The notes below the pieces were generated by a model. The model made no database searches. It worked only from the letters and a program-made list of their open reading frames with translations, and was not told where the DNA came from. A stretch of 64,000 bases of DNA from Novosphingobium sp. Chol11 (GTDB taxonomy: Bacteria > Pseudomonadota > Alphaproteobacteria > Sphingomonadales > Sphingomonadaceae). The position numbers were made by a program, and so were the translations under genes. This document shows positions 55,477-63,457 of this stretch, piece after piece. How positions within the stretch are numbered: the first letter of the stretch is position 1; every line of letters begins with the position of its first letter. The stretch is from positions 1,150,919 to 1,214,918 of the forward strand of contig NZ_OBMU01000001.1 of NCBI RefSeq assembly GCF_900218065.1. Reading direction: 5' to 3'.

Positions 55477-56667
55477 TTAGCCCAGCTTGATGACAGTTGC
55501 GCGACGGCGTGCCGGGACCGGATCGGCGTAGAGGCTCGCCATGGGCTCGTCCTCGACCTCGATGATCGTTTCCGACGTGAAGCCGTTGAAGCCGGTGCGC
55601 ATGGCCGCACCATAGGCGCCCAGCATGCCGATTTCGATATAATCGCCGACCGCCACATCGTCGGGCAGCATGAAAGGACCGGCCATATGATCCATATCGT
55701 CACAGGTCGGGCCGTAGAAGGAGAAAGGCGCGTTTTCGGCTTCGCTTTCCTCTTCGCGCAGCAGGGCGACCGGGAAACGCCATCCGACATGCGCCGCATC
55801 GAACAGAGCGCCATAAGCGCCATCGTTGATGTACAGTTCCGTGCCGCGACGGCGCTCGACCCGCACGATGATGGAGCTATATTCCGCCGACAATGCGCGG
55901 CCGGGTTCGCACCATAGTTCCGCCGAATAGCTGATCGGCAGGCTTTCGAAACCGCGATAGATGGCGTCGAAATAGGCCTCCAGCGCTGGCGGTTCCATGC
56001 CCGGATAGACCGACGGGAAGCCGCCGCCCACATCGATGATATCGACCGTGACAGCCGCATCGACAATCGCCGCACGAACACGCTCAATAGCATCGCTATA
56101 GGCTTGCGGGCTCATGGCCTGGCTACCGACATGGAAGCAGATGCCAAGCGCGTCAGCCGCCTGGCGGGTGGCCATCAGCAGTTCGCGGGTTTCGCCGAGT
56201 TCTGCGCCAAACTTGGACGCAAGGCTCAGTTCCGAATGCTCGGAGGATACGCGCAGGCGAACGCAGAGCTCAAGGTCGGTGGCTTCATGGGTCGCGCGCA
56301 GAATCTTTTCCAGCTCGTCGATCGTGTCGAGCGAGAAGGTGCGCACGCCATGGACATGATATGCTTCCGCGATGGCTTCTTCGGCCTTCACGGGATGCAT
56401 GAAGCACAGCTTCGCTTGCGGCAGCGTTTCCGCGACGAGGCGGACCTCCGCAATCGAGGCAACGTCATAATGCGTAATTCCGCTGTCCCACAAGGTCCGG
56501 AGCAGGTCCGGCGAGGGATTGGCCTTCACGGCATAGAGCGAGCGCCCCGGAAACTTCTCAGAGAAGAATCGGGCGGCGCGGGCCGCAGCCTGCGGGCGGA
56601 TCAGCGTTACCGGTGCTGCCGGTTTGAGGGCGGTTGCTACCCCCAGCGCGCTATGGTGCTTGTGCAA
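55477..56667 (-). CDS. Ornithine (lysine) decarboxylase, eukaryote-like fold III
   Basis: A 396-residue PLP enzyme. The start is TTG at 56665-56667 because GGAGG lies nine bases before it; the reading frame continues to 56874, which is leader sequence. The PLP lysine is in YAVKANPSPDLL (about residues 40-51), followed by the AspTIM-type ICFHVGSQAMSPQAY, GFPSVYPGM, a SAELWCEPGRALSA phosphate-binding motif and the second active-site Cys in GPTCDDMDHM. It decarboxylates ornithine to putrescine; related members also take lysine. Its transcript has a structured leader. It is next to carboxyspermidine decarboxylase and dehydrogenase genes on the same strand. Confidence 0.93.
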   Translation of the reverse strand: MHKHHSALGVATALKPAAPVTLIRPQAAARAARFFSEKFPGRSLYAVKANPSPDLLRTLWDSGITHYDVASIAEVRLVAETLPQAKLCFMHPVKAEEAIAEAYHVHGVRTFSLDTIDELEKILRATHEATDLELCVRLRVSSEHSELSLASKFGAELGETRELLMATRQAADALGICFHVGSQAMSPQAYSDAIERVRAAIVDAAVTVDIIDVGGGFPSVYPGMEPPALEAYFDAIYRGFESLPISYSAELWCEPGRALSAEYSSIIVRVERRRGTELYINDGAYGALFDAAHVGWRFPVALLREEESEAENAPFSFYGPTCDDMDHMAGPFMLPDDVAVGDYIEIGMLGAYGAAMRTGFNGFTSETIIEVEDEPMASLYADPVPARRRATVIKLG

Positions 56668-56736
56668 CTCAAGGGACCTCCAGTGTAGTCGTGGGCAAAC
56701 AAGCTGCCTTGCGGTGGAAGTCCCATGGGGCAGCGG
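56668..56736 (-). promoter_or_regulatory. Structured leader masking the decarboxylase Shine-Dalgarno (speF-like)
   Basis: Minus-strand GGGACUUCCA (56715-56724) pairs with UGGAGGUCCC (56673-56682) over 10 bp with a single G-U. The second arm contains the GGAGG Shine-Dalgarno. A nested hairpin CAAG-GCAG-CUUG lies between. The same kind of RNA, upstream of the same gene family, is known as the speF leader of alphaproteobacteria. Pairing was done by eye. Confidence 0.6.
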
Positions 56737-56742
56737 AAGGGC

Positions 56743-56771
56743 GATATATGCGGCAGGTGCCCCCCTGTAAA
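56743..56771 (-). promoter_or_regulatory. Promoter of ornithine decarboxylase gene
   Basis: On the minus strand, TTTACA (56766-56771) and TATATC (56743-56748) are separated by 17 bases, good matches to TTGACA and TATAAT. A start near 56736 gives a leader of about 69 bases that begins a dozen bases before the helix described above. Confidence 0.6.
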
Positions 56772-56815
56772 GCGCGCCCGTAAATTTTGTTGCGCGCCTC
56801 GCTACGAAATGTGCG

Positions 56816-58003
56816 TCAGGAGAGACGGGCCTTGAAGTCCTGGTATGAAAAACGCCGGATTTCCTGGAGTTCACCAGTCTGCGAGTTCCAAAGCCAGATG
56901 CCCGGAAGCGGTACGCCGTTGAAGGTGTTGGTTTTTACCATCGAGTAGTGCGCCTGGTCGAGGAAGGCGATCCGCCGACCCGGAGTCGCGCCGCCGGGGA
57001 CTCGATAGTCTCCAATGATGTCACCCGCCAGGCAGGACGGACCACCGAGTCGCGTCACCGGCCCTTCGTCCCGCTCATGGAGCATGGCAGGGCGGTAGGG
57101 CGCCTCAATGACGTCCGGCATGTGGCATGTGGCCGAAATGTCCGTGATGGCGACGGGCATGCCGTTGTCGATGACGTCGAGGATTTCCCCGATGAGGATA
57201 CCAGCGTCGAGGGCCATGGCCTCACCCGGTTCGATATACAGATCGAGCCCTGTCTGTGCCTTGATACGCTGCAGGAAGGCGATCAGGTCGTCGATCTGAT
57301 AATCGGCGCGCGTGACATGATGTCCGCCGCCGAAGTTCAGCCATTTTAGACCACCGACATGCGGCATGACGCGCGATTCGATGGCCGCCCAGGTGCGTTC
57401 GAGCGGCAGGAAGTCCTGTTCGCAGAGATTGTGGACGTGGAGGCCGTCGACGCCATCCAGGTGCTCGGACCGGAGTTGGTCGATCGGGAAACCGAGGCGG
57501 CTGTGCGGCTGCGAAGGATCGTATTTGGGCACTTCTCCCTCGGCGTGGAGGGGGTTTATGCGCAATCCGATGTCGAAGTTCACACCGTTCATGCGCGCAT
57601 TGTCGATGACCGGCCGGAGCCGCTCGATCTGCCCGGGGCTGTTGAAGATCACATGGTCGGAAATCTTGAGGATTTCGGCGAGATCTTCGGGCTTGTAGGC
57701 GGCGCAATAGGTGGCGACCTCCTTGCCGCCATCCTGGCCCGCATATTCCTCGCGCCCGAGACGGGCTTCGTAGATGCCCGACGCGCAGACGCCGTCGAGA
57801 TATTCGGCCACGACCCCACCGAGCGACCACATGGAGAAGGCCTTTAGCGCCCCCAATACCTTGATCCCTGCGCGATCGCCGATGTCGCGCAGGATAGCGA
57901 GATTGCGGCGGATCGCTGCCTCATCCACCACGAAGGCGGGCGAGGGGACGCTGTAAAGGTCGAAATGGGCGAAGGCGGCCGGATCGCCGGCTTTGGTTTC
58001 CAT
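56816..58003 (-). CDS. nspC: Carboxy(nor)spermidine decarboxylase
   Basis: A 395-residue PLP enzyme from the ATG at 58001-58003 (GGAG eight bases in front); a TTG one codon earlier is also open. It has SVPSPAFVVDEAAIRRNL, VLGALKAFSMWSLGG with the PLP lysine in this segment (Lys54 region), GVCASGIYEARLGREEY, the GLRINPLHAEGEV, LNFGGGHHVTRADYQ, LYIEPGEAMALDAG and ATCHMPDVIEAPYRP motifs of the family. It decarboxylates carboxynorspermidine or carboxyspermidine to the polyamine. It is flanked by ODC (148 bases) and the dehydrogenase (102 bases). Confidence 0.95.
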   Translation of the reverse strand: METKAGDPAAFAHFDLYSVPSPAFVVDEAAIRRNLAILRDIGDRAGIKVLGALKAFSMWSLGGVVAEYLDGVCASGIYEARLGREEYAGQDGGKEVATYCAAYKPEDLAEILKISDHVIFNSPGQIERLRPVIDNARMNGVNFDIGLRINPLHAEGEVPKYDPSQPHSRLGFPIDQLRSEHLDGVDGLHVHNLCEQDFLPLERTWAAIESRVMPHVGGLKWLNFGGGHHVTRADYQIDDLIAFLQRIKAQTGLDLYIEPGEAMALDAGILIGEILDVIDNGMPVAITDISATCHMPDVIEAPYRPAMLHERDEGPVTRLGGPSCLAGDIIGDYRVPGGATPGRRIAFLDQAHYSMVKTNTFNGVPLPGIWLWNSQTGELQEIRRFSYQDFKARLS

Positions 58004-58015
58004 CAACGATTCTCC

Positions 58016-58094
58016 GTCACCCCAGCGAACGCTGGGGTCTCAGGCGAGAGGGCACGGCGTAGAGGCACGAGATCCCAGCTTTCGCTGGGATGAC
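58016..58094. repeat. Double-palindrome intergenic repeat (GTCA...TGAC family)
   Basis: GTCACCCCAGCGAACGCTGG (58016-58035) and CCCAGCTTTCGCTGGGATGAC near 58074-58094 form two CCAGC-nnnn-GCTGG hairpins around a centre starting CTCAGG. It lies between nspC and the dehydrogenase gene and has the same architecture as the element at 12145-12215 inside glyS and the minimal copy at 821-846. Confidence 0.85.
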
Positions 58095-58105
58095 GTTTCC
58101 TAACT

Positions 58106-59311
58106 TTAGAAATCCAGCGGCGCGTCCAGTTCCTTTACCTGCCAGGGCAGGCCGTGCTTGTTCAGCATGTCCATGAAGGGATCGGGATCGAACTGCTCGA
58201 TGTTGAACACGCCCTCACCCTTCCACGCGCCAGTAAGCATGAGTGCCGCGCCGATCATCGCGGGGACGCCGGTGGTGTAGCTGACCGCCTGGTTGCCGGT
58301 TTCGGCATAGGCGTCCTCATGGTCGCAGACATTGTAGACATAGACGGTCTTCTGCGCCCCGTCCTTCTGTCCGGTTGCGATGTCGCCGATGTTGGTCTTG
58401 CCCTTCGTGGTCGAACCCAGGCTCGACGGTTCGGGGAGTACGGCCTTCAGGAACTGGAGCGGGATGATTTCCTGGCCGTTGTAGATGACCGGGTCGATCC
58501 GCGTCATGCCGACATTCTGGAGCACTTCGAGATGCTTGAGATAGGCGTCACCGAAAGTCATCCAGAAGCGGATGCGCTTGATTTCCGGGTAGTGCTTCGC
58601 GAGGCTTTCCAGTTCCTCATGATACATGAGGTACATGTTCTTCTCGCCGACCTGGTCGAAGTCGAACACCTGCTTGTGCTTCAGGGCAGGGCCTTCCACC
58701 CACTTGCCGCCTTCCCAGTGGCGGGAGGGCGCGGTCACTTCGCGGATGTTGATTTCCGGATTGAAGTTGGTCGCGAAATGCTGGCCATGGTCGCCGCCGT
58801 TGCAGTCGAGAATATCGAGCGTGTCGATGCGGTCGAGCAGATGCTTCTTGATGTAGGACGCAAAGACGCTGGTGACGCCGGGGTCGAAGCCCGAGCCGAG
58901 CAGGGCCATGATGCCCGCTTCCTTGAAGCGTTCCTGATAGGCCCATTGCCAGCTATATTCGAATTTCGCGGTGTCGCGCGGTTCGTAGTTGGCCGTGTCG
59001 AGATAGTCGGTTTTGGTCGCGAGGCACGCGTCCATGATCGCGAGGTCCTGATAAGGCAACGCGAGGTTCACGACGAGCTTTGGTTGGACCTTTTCGATGA
59101 GGGCGATGGTCTCTTCGACATTATCGGCGTCGACCTGCGCTACGTCGATGGTGACGCCGGTGCGGGCCTTCACTGATTCGGCGACCTTTTCGCAGCTGAT
59201 GATGCGGCGGCTGGCGAGCGTGATATGGCTGAAAATGTCACTGTTCATCGCCATCTTGTGAACCGCGACAGACCCGACGCCGCCCGCGCCAATGACCAGA
59301 ACCTTGCTCAA
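58106..59311 (-). CDS. Carboxy(nor)spermidine dehydrogenase (saccharopine dehydrogenase-like)
   Basis: A 401-residue protein from TTG 59309-59311 (GGAG eight bases upstream); the longer frame to 59359 is leader. It has the N-terminal NADP Rossmann motif KVLVIGAGGVGSVAVHKMAMN, VNLALPYQDLAIMDACL, DTANYEP, GSGFDPGVTSVFASYI, CNGGDHGQHFATNFNPEINIRE-type middle and TTGVPAMIGAALMLTG. Reductive condensation of putrescine (or diaminopropane) with aspartate semialdehyde by this family gives carboxyspermidine, which nspC decarboxylates. With the ODC gene this is a complete spermidine route that needs no S-adenosylmethionine decarboxylase. Homospermidine synthase is less likely because it is longer. Confidence 0.94.
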   Translation of the reverse strand: MSKVLVIGAGGVGSVAVHKMAMNSDIFSHITLASRRIISCEKVAESVKARTGVTIDVAQVDADNVEETIALIEKVQPKLVVNLALPYQDLAIMDACLATKTDYLDTANYEPRDTAKFEYSWQWAYQERFKEAGIMALLGSGFDPGVTSVFASYIKKHLLDRIDTLDILDCNGGDHGQHFATNFNPEINIREVTAPSRHWEGGKWVEGPALKHKQVFDFDQVGEKNMYLMYHEELESLAKHYPEIKRIRFWMTFGDAYLKHLEVLQNVGMTRIDPVIYNGQEIIPLQFLKAVLPEPSSLGSTTKGKTNIGDIATGQKDGAQKTVYVYNVCDHEDAYAETGNQAVSYTTGVPAMIGAALMLTGAWKGEGVFNIEQFDPDPFMDMLNKHGLPWQVKELDAPLDF

Positions 59312-59412
59312 TTCAAATGCTCCATGAGTGAAGCGCGCCCGACGCGCGAAAGCGCCCATATAGGGAGTGTGCGTGACAGCGCAAAGTCAGTCTGTCACCA
59401 GCGTCCAAGGAG

Positions 59413-59760
59413 CTAGAAACTTGCCCCGTCAACCTTGTTGATCTTGAGCGTGTCCAGATCGACCTCCGGCACGCAGCGCAGGTTGACGGCCCGGATCGCT
59501 CCGTCAGGGGATTCCCCTTCCGCGAAGGATTGCGTGCCGCAGATATTGCAGAAGCGGTGGGTGATCTGGTGCTTGTAGAATTTGTAGTCGGTCAGATTGT
59601 CCGCGCCGCTGCTCAGGGTGAACTGGCCGGCGGGCACGAAGGTGAGGAGGAAGCCTTTCCGGCAGCAATGGGAACAGTTGCAGGACATGGCTTCGGTAGG
59701 CGCATCGGCGGCCACGGTGAAGGTGACTGCGCCGCAGTGGCAGCTTCCAGCATAGGGCAT
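59413..59760 (-). CDS. GFA family protein (zinc Cys cluster)
   Basis: A 115-residue protein from the ATG at 59758-59760 (AAGGA upstream). Cysteine pairs CHCGAVTF (residues 7-14), CNCSHCCRKG and CNICGTQSF form the zinc-binding sites of the GFA (formaldehyde-activating/CENP-V) fold. Members are often called glutathione-dependent formaldehyde-activating enzymes, but most have no proven catalysis. No formaldehyde genes are next to it. Function unknown beyond the fold. Confidence 0.85.
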   Translation of the reverse strand: MPYAGSCHCGAVTFTVAADAPTEAMSCNCSHCCRKGFLLTFVPAGQFTLSSGADNLTDYKFYKHQITHRFCNICGTQSFAEGESPDGAIRAVNLRCVPEVDLDTLKINKVDGASF

Positions 59761-59831
59761 CGATCGTCCTTTCAATCTGGCTGTAAGGGATGACGCAGCC
59801 GCTTTTGCAGAGTTGCTGCGCCATCATCTTG

Positions 59832-60620
59832 TCAGGCGCGGTTTTTCCGCGCCTCCGCCCTGCGTGCGAAGATATTCAGCAGTTCGACCAACGTCGAAAA
59901 CGCCATGGCCGCATAGATATACCCCTTGGGCACATGAACGCCAAACCCGTCCGCGATGAGGACCGCGCCGATCATCAGCAGGAAGCCCAAGGCCAACATG
60001 ACGACAGTGGGGTTGCGGGCAATGAAGTTGGCAAGGGGATCGGCCGCGAGGACCATCGCCGTCACGGCAACGAGGACAGCGATAACCATCACCGCGAGAT
60101 TATCGGTCATGCCCACGGCGGTAAGGATCGAGTCGAGCGAAAAGATCATGTCGAGGAGAATGATCTGGACGATCGCGCTGCCGAAACTCAGCGTCGCCGC
60201 GCCCTTTTGCTTTTCGAGAATGTCGTCGGAATGGACGGGATCGACCGTGTGGTGAATTTCCTTCGTCGCCTTCCAGATCAGGAAGAGGCCCCCGGCGATA
60301 AGGATGAGATCGCGCCAGGAAAATACCGTCTCGAATGTCGGGACACCATGCTGATCCAAGGGACCACTGATCCCCAAGTCAAATACAGGCTTGGTAAGCC
60401 CGACGATCCACGCGATCATCGACAGCAGCACGAGCCGCATGCCGAGCGCAAGGCCGATGCCGATCCGCCGCGCCTTGGGACGCTGCGCCTCCGGCAATTT
60501 GTTCGTCAGTATCGAGATGAAGACAAGATTGTCGATGCCGAGCACAACCTCCATCACCACCAGAGCCACCAGCGCGGCAAGGGCCGTTGGATCGGTGAAG
60601 GCGCTTATCAGGCTATCCAT
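59832..60620 (-). CDS. TerC family membrane protein
   Basis: A 262-residue protein with about seven membrane helices. The TerC hallmark acidic intramembrane motifs are present: [21 protein letters not shown] (E and D in helix 1) and [19 protein letters not shown], with [12 protein letters not shown] between. TerC/YkgF-like proteins are linked to tellurite resistance and to manganese export. The RBS AGAGGA and ATG are clear. I looked for a Mn-sensing yybP-ykoY leader upstream and did not see one. Confidence 0.92.
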   Translation of the reverse strand: MDSLISAFTDPTALAALVALVVMEVVLGIDNLVFISILTNKLPEAQRPKARRIGIGLALGMRLVLLSMIAWIVGLTKPVFDLGISGPLDQHGVPTFETVFSWRDLILIAGGLFLIWKATKEIHHTVDPVHSDDILEKQKGAATLSFGSAIVQIILLDMIFSLDSILTAVGMTDNLAVMVIAVLVAVTAMVLAADPLANFIARNPTVVMLALGFLLMIGAVLIADGFGVHVPKGYIYAAMAFSTLVELLNIFARRAEARKNRA

Positions 60621-60725
60621 TGGGTTCCTCTCGTTCAGTCGGGCAGCCGCTACGTCGCGATTGCCCAGTGTGTCAGTCTGGACTGCATGCCGTAAAAGAT
60701 TTCGTCAAGAAAAGCTGGCGGGCCA

Positions 60726-62309
60726 TCAGCTTACGAGCTTGCGCAATCCCTCGACCGTATCCGCTTCCGCAGCGGGTTTGTCCCGCCTGATCCGGGCGAT
60801 CCTCGGGAAGCGCATGGCTAGCCCGGACTTGTGCCGCTTGCTGTCGTGGATGCTGTCGAAGGCGACTTCCAGGACCAGCGACTTCTCCACCTCCCGCACC
60901 GGGCCGAAGCGGTTGAGGGTGTTGTTGCGCACGAAGCGGTCCAGCCACTTCAGTTCCTCATCGGTGAAGCCGCTATAGGCTTTGCCGACGGGCAGCAGTT
61001 CGCCATCCTCCGTCCAGCAACCGAAGGTGTAGTCGGAATAGAAGGACGAGCGTTTGCCGTGGCCGCGCTGGGCATACATCATGACGCAATCGGCGGTCAG
61101 CGGATCGCGTTTCCATTTGTACCAGAGGGCGGCCTTGCGCCCGGCGACATAGGGGCTGTCGCGGCGTTTCAGCATGACGCCTTCGATCGCGGCGTCTCGG
61201 GCGCCCGCGCGGATTTCGGCCAGGGCTTCGAAGTCTGATGCCTCTATCAGAGCGGATATGTCGAAACGATCCTGGTCGAGGCTGGGAAGCAGGGCTTCAA
61301 GGCGGGGGCGGCGATCAGCCCATGGCAGGGCGCGCAGGTCTTCGTCGGCGTGAAGGAGTATGTCGTACAGGCGAACGAAGGCGGGATAGTCGGCCATCAT
61401 CTTGGCCGTCACCGCCTTGCGGCCGAGACGTTGCTGGAGGGCGTTGAAGCTGGCCGCCTCGCCTCCCTGGAACTCGCCCTTGACGAGGAGTTCGCCGTCG
61501 AGGACCGCGTGGGCGGCGAAGGCTTGGGCAATCTCCGGGAAGCTGCCGGTGATGTCATCCCCGGCGCGGCTATAGAGGCGCGTTTCCTTGCCGGTGCCGA
61601 CGATCTGGATGCGGATGCCGTCCCATTTCCATTCGGCGGCATAGTCAGCGAGGTCGACGCTATCCGCTTCAAGCGGATGAGCCAGCATGAAGGGGCGGAA
61701 GAAGGGCGTGCCTGCTGGATCGGGGCGGTCAGATCTGCCCTCGGCCCAATCGAACAGAGCGGTATAGGGTGGCGTGAGGGCATGCCAGCATTCCTCCACA
61801 TCATCGACGTCGAGGTCAAAGGCCTGGGCGAAGCCGGTCTTGGCGAGGCGGGCGGAGATGCCGACGCGCAGCCCCCCGGTTGCAAGCTTGAGCAGGGCGA
61901 AGCGGCCCGATGCGTCGAGATGATCCATCATCTGGGCCAGCACGGTCGGCGCGGCGGCGCGGCTGACGCTGTGCAGGCGGTCGATGATGGCGGAGAGGGT
62001 GAGGGAGCCGTCGTCTATCTCGGCGGGCTGGTCCTCGCTCTTGGGCCAGAGAAGCGCGACGGTTTCGGCGAGGTCGCCGACATAGTCGCGGCTCATTTCG
62101 TAGAGGACCGGATCGGTGCGGGCGCGGATCATCTCTCCGATGGCGGAGGCCTTGACGGCCTTTATGTCGAGATTGCCGGTGAGGGCGGCCAGCGCCCAGC
62201 CGCGGTCCGGGTCTGGCGCTTCGCGCATGTAACGAGCGATGAGGTCCAGCTTGCCATTGCGGGATCGGGTGTAGACCAGGCCGTCGAGGAGTTGGGAGAA
62301 TTGTCTCAT
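60726..62309 (-). CDS. Cisplatin-damage-response ATP-dependent DNA ligase (LigC-like)
   Basis: A 527-residue ligase. An N-terminal helical domain (about 1-200, LDGLVYTRSRNGKLDLIARYM) is followed by the adenylation site EWKWDGIRIQIV with catalytic Lys228, the KxDG motif read as K-W-D-G, LDGELLV, EGVMLKRRDSPYVAGRK and the OB-domain YKWKRDPLTADCVMMY (KxK-like), ending RFPRIARIRRDKP. The exonuclease of the same system is directly upstream on the same strand (106 bases), giving the ligase-exonuclease pair known in proteobacteria. It acts in stress DNA repair rather than replication. Confidence 0.95.
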   Translation of the reverse strand: MRQFSQLLDGLVYTRSRNGKLDLIARYMREAPDPDRGWALAALTGNLDIKAVKASAIGEMIRARTDPVLYEMSRDYVGDLAETVALLWPKSEDQPAEIDDGSLTLSAIIDRLHSVSRAAAPTVLAQMMDHLDASGRFALLKLATGGLRVGISARLAKTGFAQAFDLDVDDVEECWHALTPPYTALFDWAEGRSDRPDPAGTPFFRPFMLAHPLEADSVDLADYAAEWKWDGIRIQIVGTGKETRLYSRAGDDITGSFPEIAQAFAAHAVLDGELLVKGEFQGGEAASFNALQQRLGRKAVTAKMMADYPAFVRLYDILLHADEDLRALPWADRRPRLEALLPSLDQDRFDISALIEASDFEALAEIRAGARDAAIEGVMLKRRDSPYVAGRKAALWYKWKRDPLTADCVMMYAQRGHGKRSSFYSDYTFGCWTEDGELLPVGKAYSGFTDEELKWLDRFVRNNTLNRFGPVREVEKSLVLEVAFDSIHDSKRHKSGLAMRFPRIARIRRDKPAAEADTVEGLRKLVS

Positions 62310-62320
62310 AGAGCCAAACC

Positions 62321-62397
62321 TCTCACCCGTTCGCCCTGCGCTTGTCGAAGGGCTCCTCTTTCTTGAAGAAAGTGAAGGGCAGGCCGAACGGCGAGAG
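62321..62397. repeat. Long imperfect palindromic repeat between ligase and exonuclease
   Basis: TCTC and CCGTTCG on the left (62321-62334) mirror CGAACGG and GAGA on the right (62385-62397), with GCTTGTCGAAGGGCTCC following the left arm and AAGGGCAGG preceding the right. It shares CCGTTCG...GCTTGTCnAAGGGCTC with the copy at 6692-6796. Confidence 0.7.
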
Positions 62398-62414
62398 AGA
62401 AAGGTCGTCTATCA

Positions 62415-63413
62415 TCATCCCTCATCCTCGTCCTCGCGGCCGACGAGCTCGAGGGCTCTCGCGCGCATCTGGTGGATCATGCACCAGTGAAGCAGGGCCT
62501 CCTCGCGGCCGTGGGTGATCCAGGTTTCGGTGGGTGCGACCTCGCGGATGGTATCGGTCAGTTCGTCCCAGTCGGCATGGTCGGATATGACGAGCGGCAG
62601 TTCGACATTCTTCTGCCGGGCACGTTGGCGGACGCGCATCCAACCTGACGCCATGGCGGTGATCGGGTCGGGCAGGCGGCGGCTCCAGCGGTCGTTGAGG
62701 GCGGAAGGTGGCGAAACGATGAGATGGCCGCGCATCTCTTTCGCGGGCACGCCGGTAGCAGGACGGAGTTCGCCAAGGTCTATGCCGAAATCCTGATAGA
62801 GCGCGCACATGCGCTCCATCGCGCCAGGGATGTAGATGGGATCATGATGCCCGCGTGCCCGAACCTCGCAGATCAGGCGCTGTGCCTTGCCCAGCGCATA
62901 GGCGCCGACGAGAACGCAGCGATCGGGGTGCGCGTGAAGCGCGGCGAGCAGGCGGTCGATTTCGCTGCCTGTGTCAGGGTGGCGGAAGACGGGAAGGCCG
63001 AACGTCGCTTCGGTGACGAAGATGTCGCAGGGGACGGGCTCGAACGGCTTGCAGGTCGGGTCTGGGCGGCGCTTGTAGTCGCCGGTCACGACCACGCGCT
63101 CGCCTGCATGTTCTAGCAGGATTTGCGCCGAACCCAGAACATGGCCCGCCGGAATGTAGGAAATGTCCACGCCGCCCATGCGGACCTGCTCGCCATAGCC
63201 GACGGGCGTGCCGCTGGCGGTGCCGTAGCGAAGCGCCATGATGGCGAGTGTCTCTTCGGTAGCCCAGACATGGCCATGGCCGCCGCGCGCATGATCGGCA
63301 TGGCCATGGGTGACGAGCGCGCGCTCTGCGGGTTGGGATGGATCGATCCAGGCGTCGGCAGGGCGGACGTAGATTCCGGTGGGGTGGGGTTCGATCCAAT
63401 GGGGCATATCCAT
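62415..63413 (-). CDS. Ligase-associated DNA exonuclease (metallo-beta-lactamase fold)
   Basis: A 332-residue protein with the metallo-beta-lactamase THGHADHARGGHG (HxHxDH at about residues 35-40), AGHVLGSAQILLEHAGERVVVTGDYKRRPD, FVTEATFGLP and the beta-CASP-like end with ISDHADWDELTDTI. It belongs to the group that always accompanies the ATP-dependent ligase downstream, and is thought to process DNA ends before ligation. It starts at the ATG at 63411-63413, 45 bases after hemA ends. Confidence 0.94.
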   Translation of the reverse strand: MDMPHWIEPHPTGIYVRPADAWIDPSQPAERALVTHGHADHARGGHGHVWATEETLAIMALRYGTASGTPVGYGEQVRMGGVDISYIPAGHVLGSAQILLEHAGERVVVTGDYKRRPDPTCKPFEPVPCDIFVTEATFGLPVFRHPDTGSEIDRLLAALHAHPDRCVLVGAYALGKAQRLICEVRARGHHDPIYIPGAMERMCALYQDFGIDLGELRPATGVPAKEMRGHLIVSPPSALNDRWSRRLPDPITAMASGWMRVRQRARQKNVELPLVISDHADWDELTDTIREVAPTETWITHGREEALLHWCMIHQMRARALELVGREDEDEG

Positions 63414-63457
63414 CCAAGAAGATGGGAAATGCCCCTATTGTTCCGCAAGAGGTCCGG

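Noticed and set aside
56668..56874. N-terminal extension of ornithine decarboxylase
   Set aside because: The frame is open by chance across the promoter, leader helix and the end of nspC; the promoter and Shine-Dalgarno point to the TTG at 56667.
60621..60725. yybP-ykoY manganese riboswitch before the TerC gene
   Set aside because: There is a GGGCA/TGCCC hairpin but none of the conserved loop sequences of that RNA.
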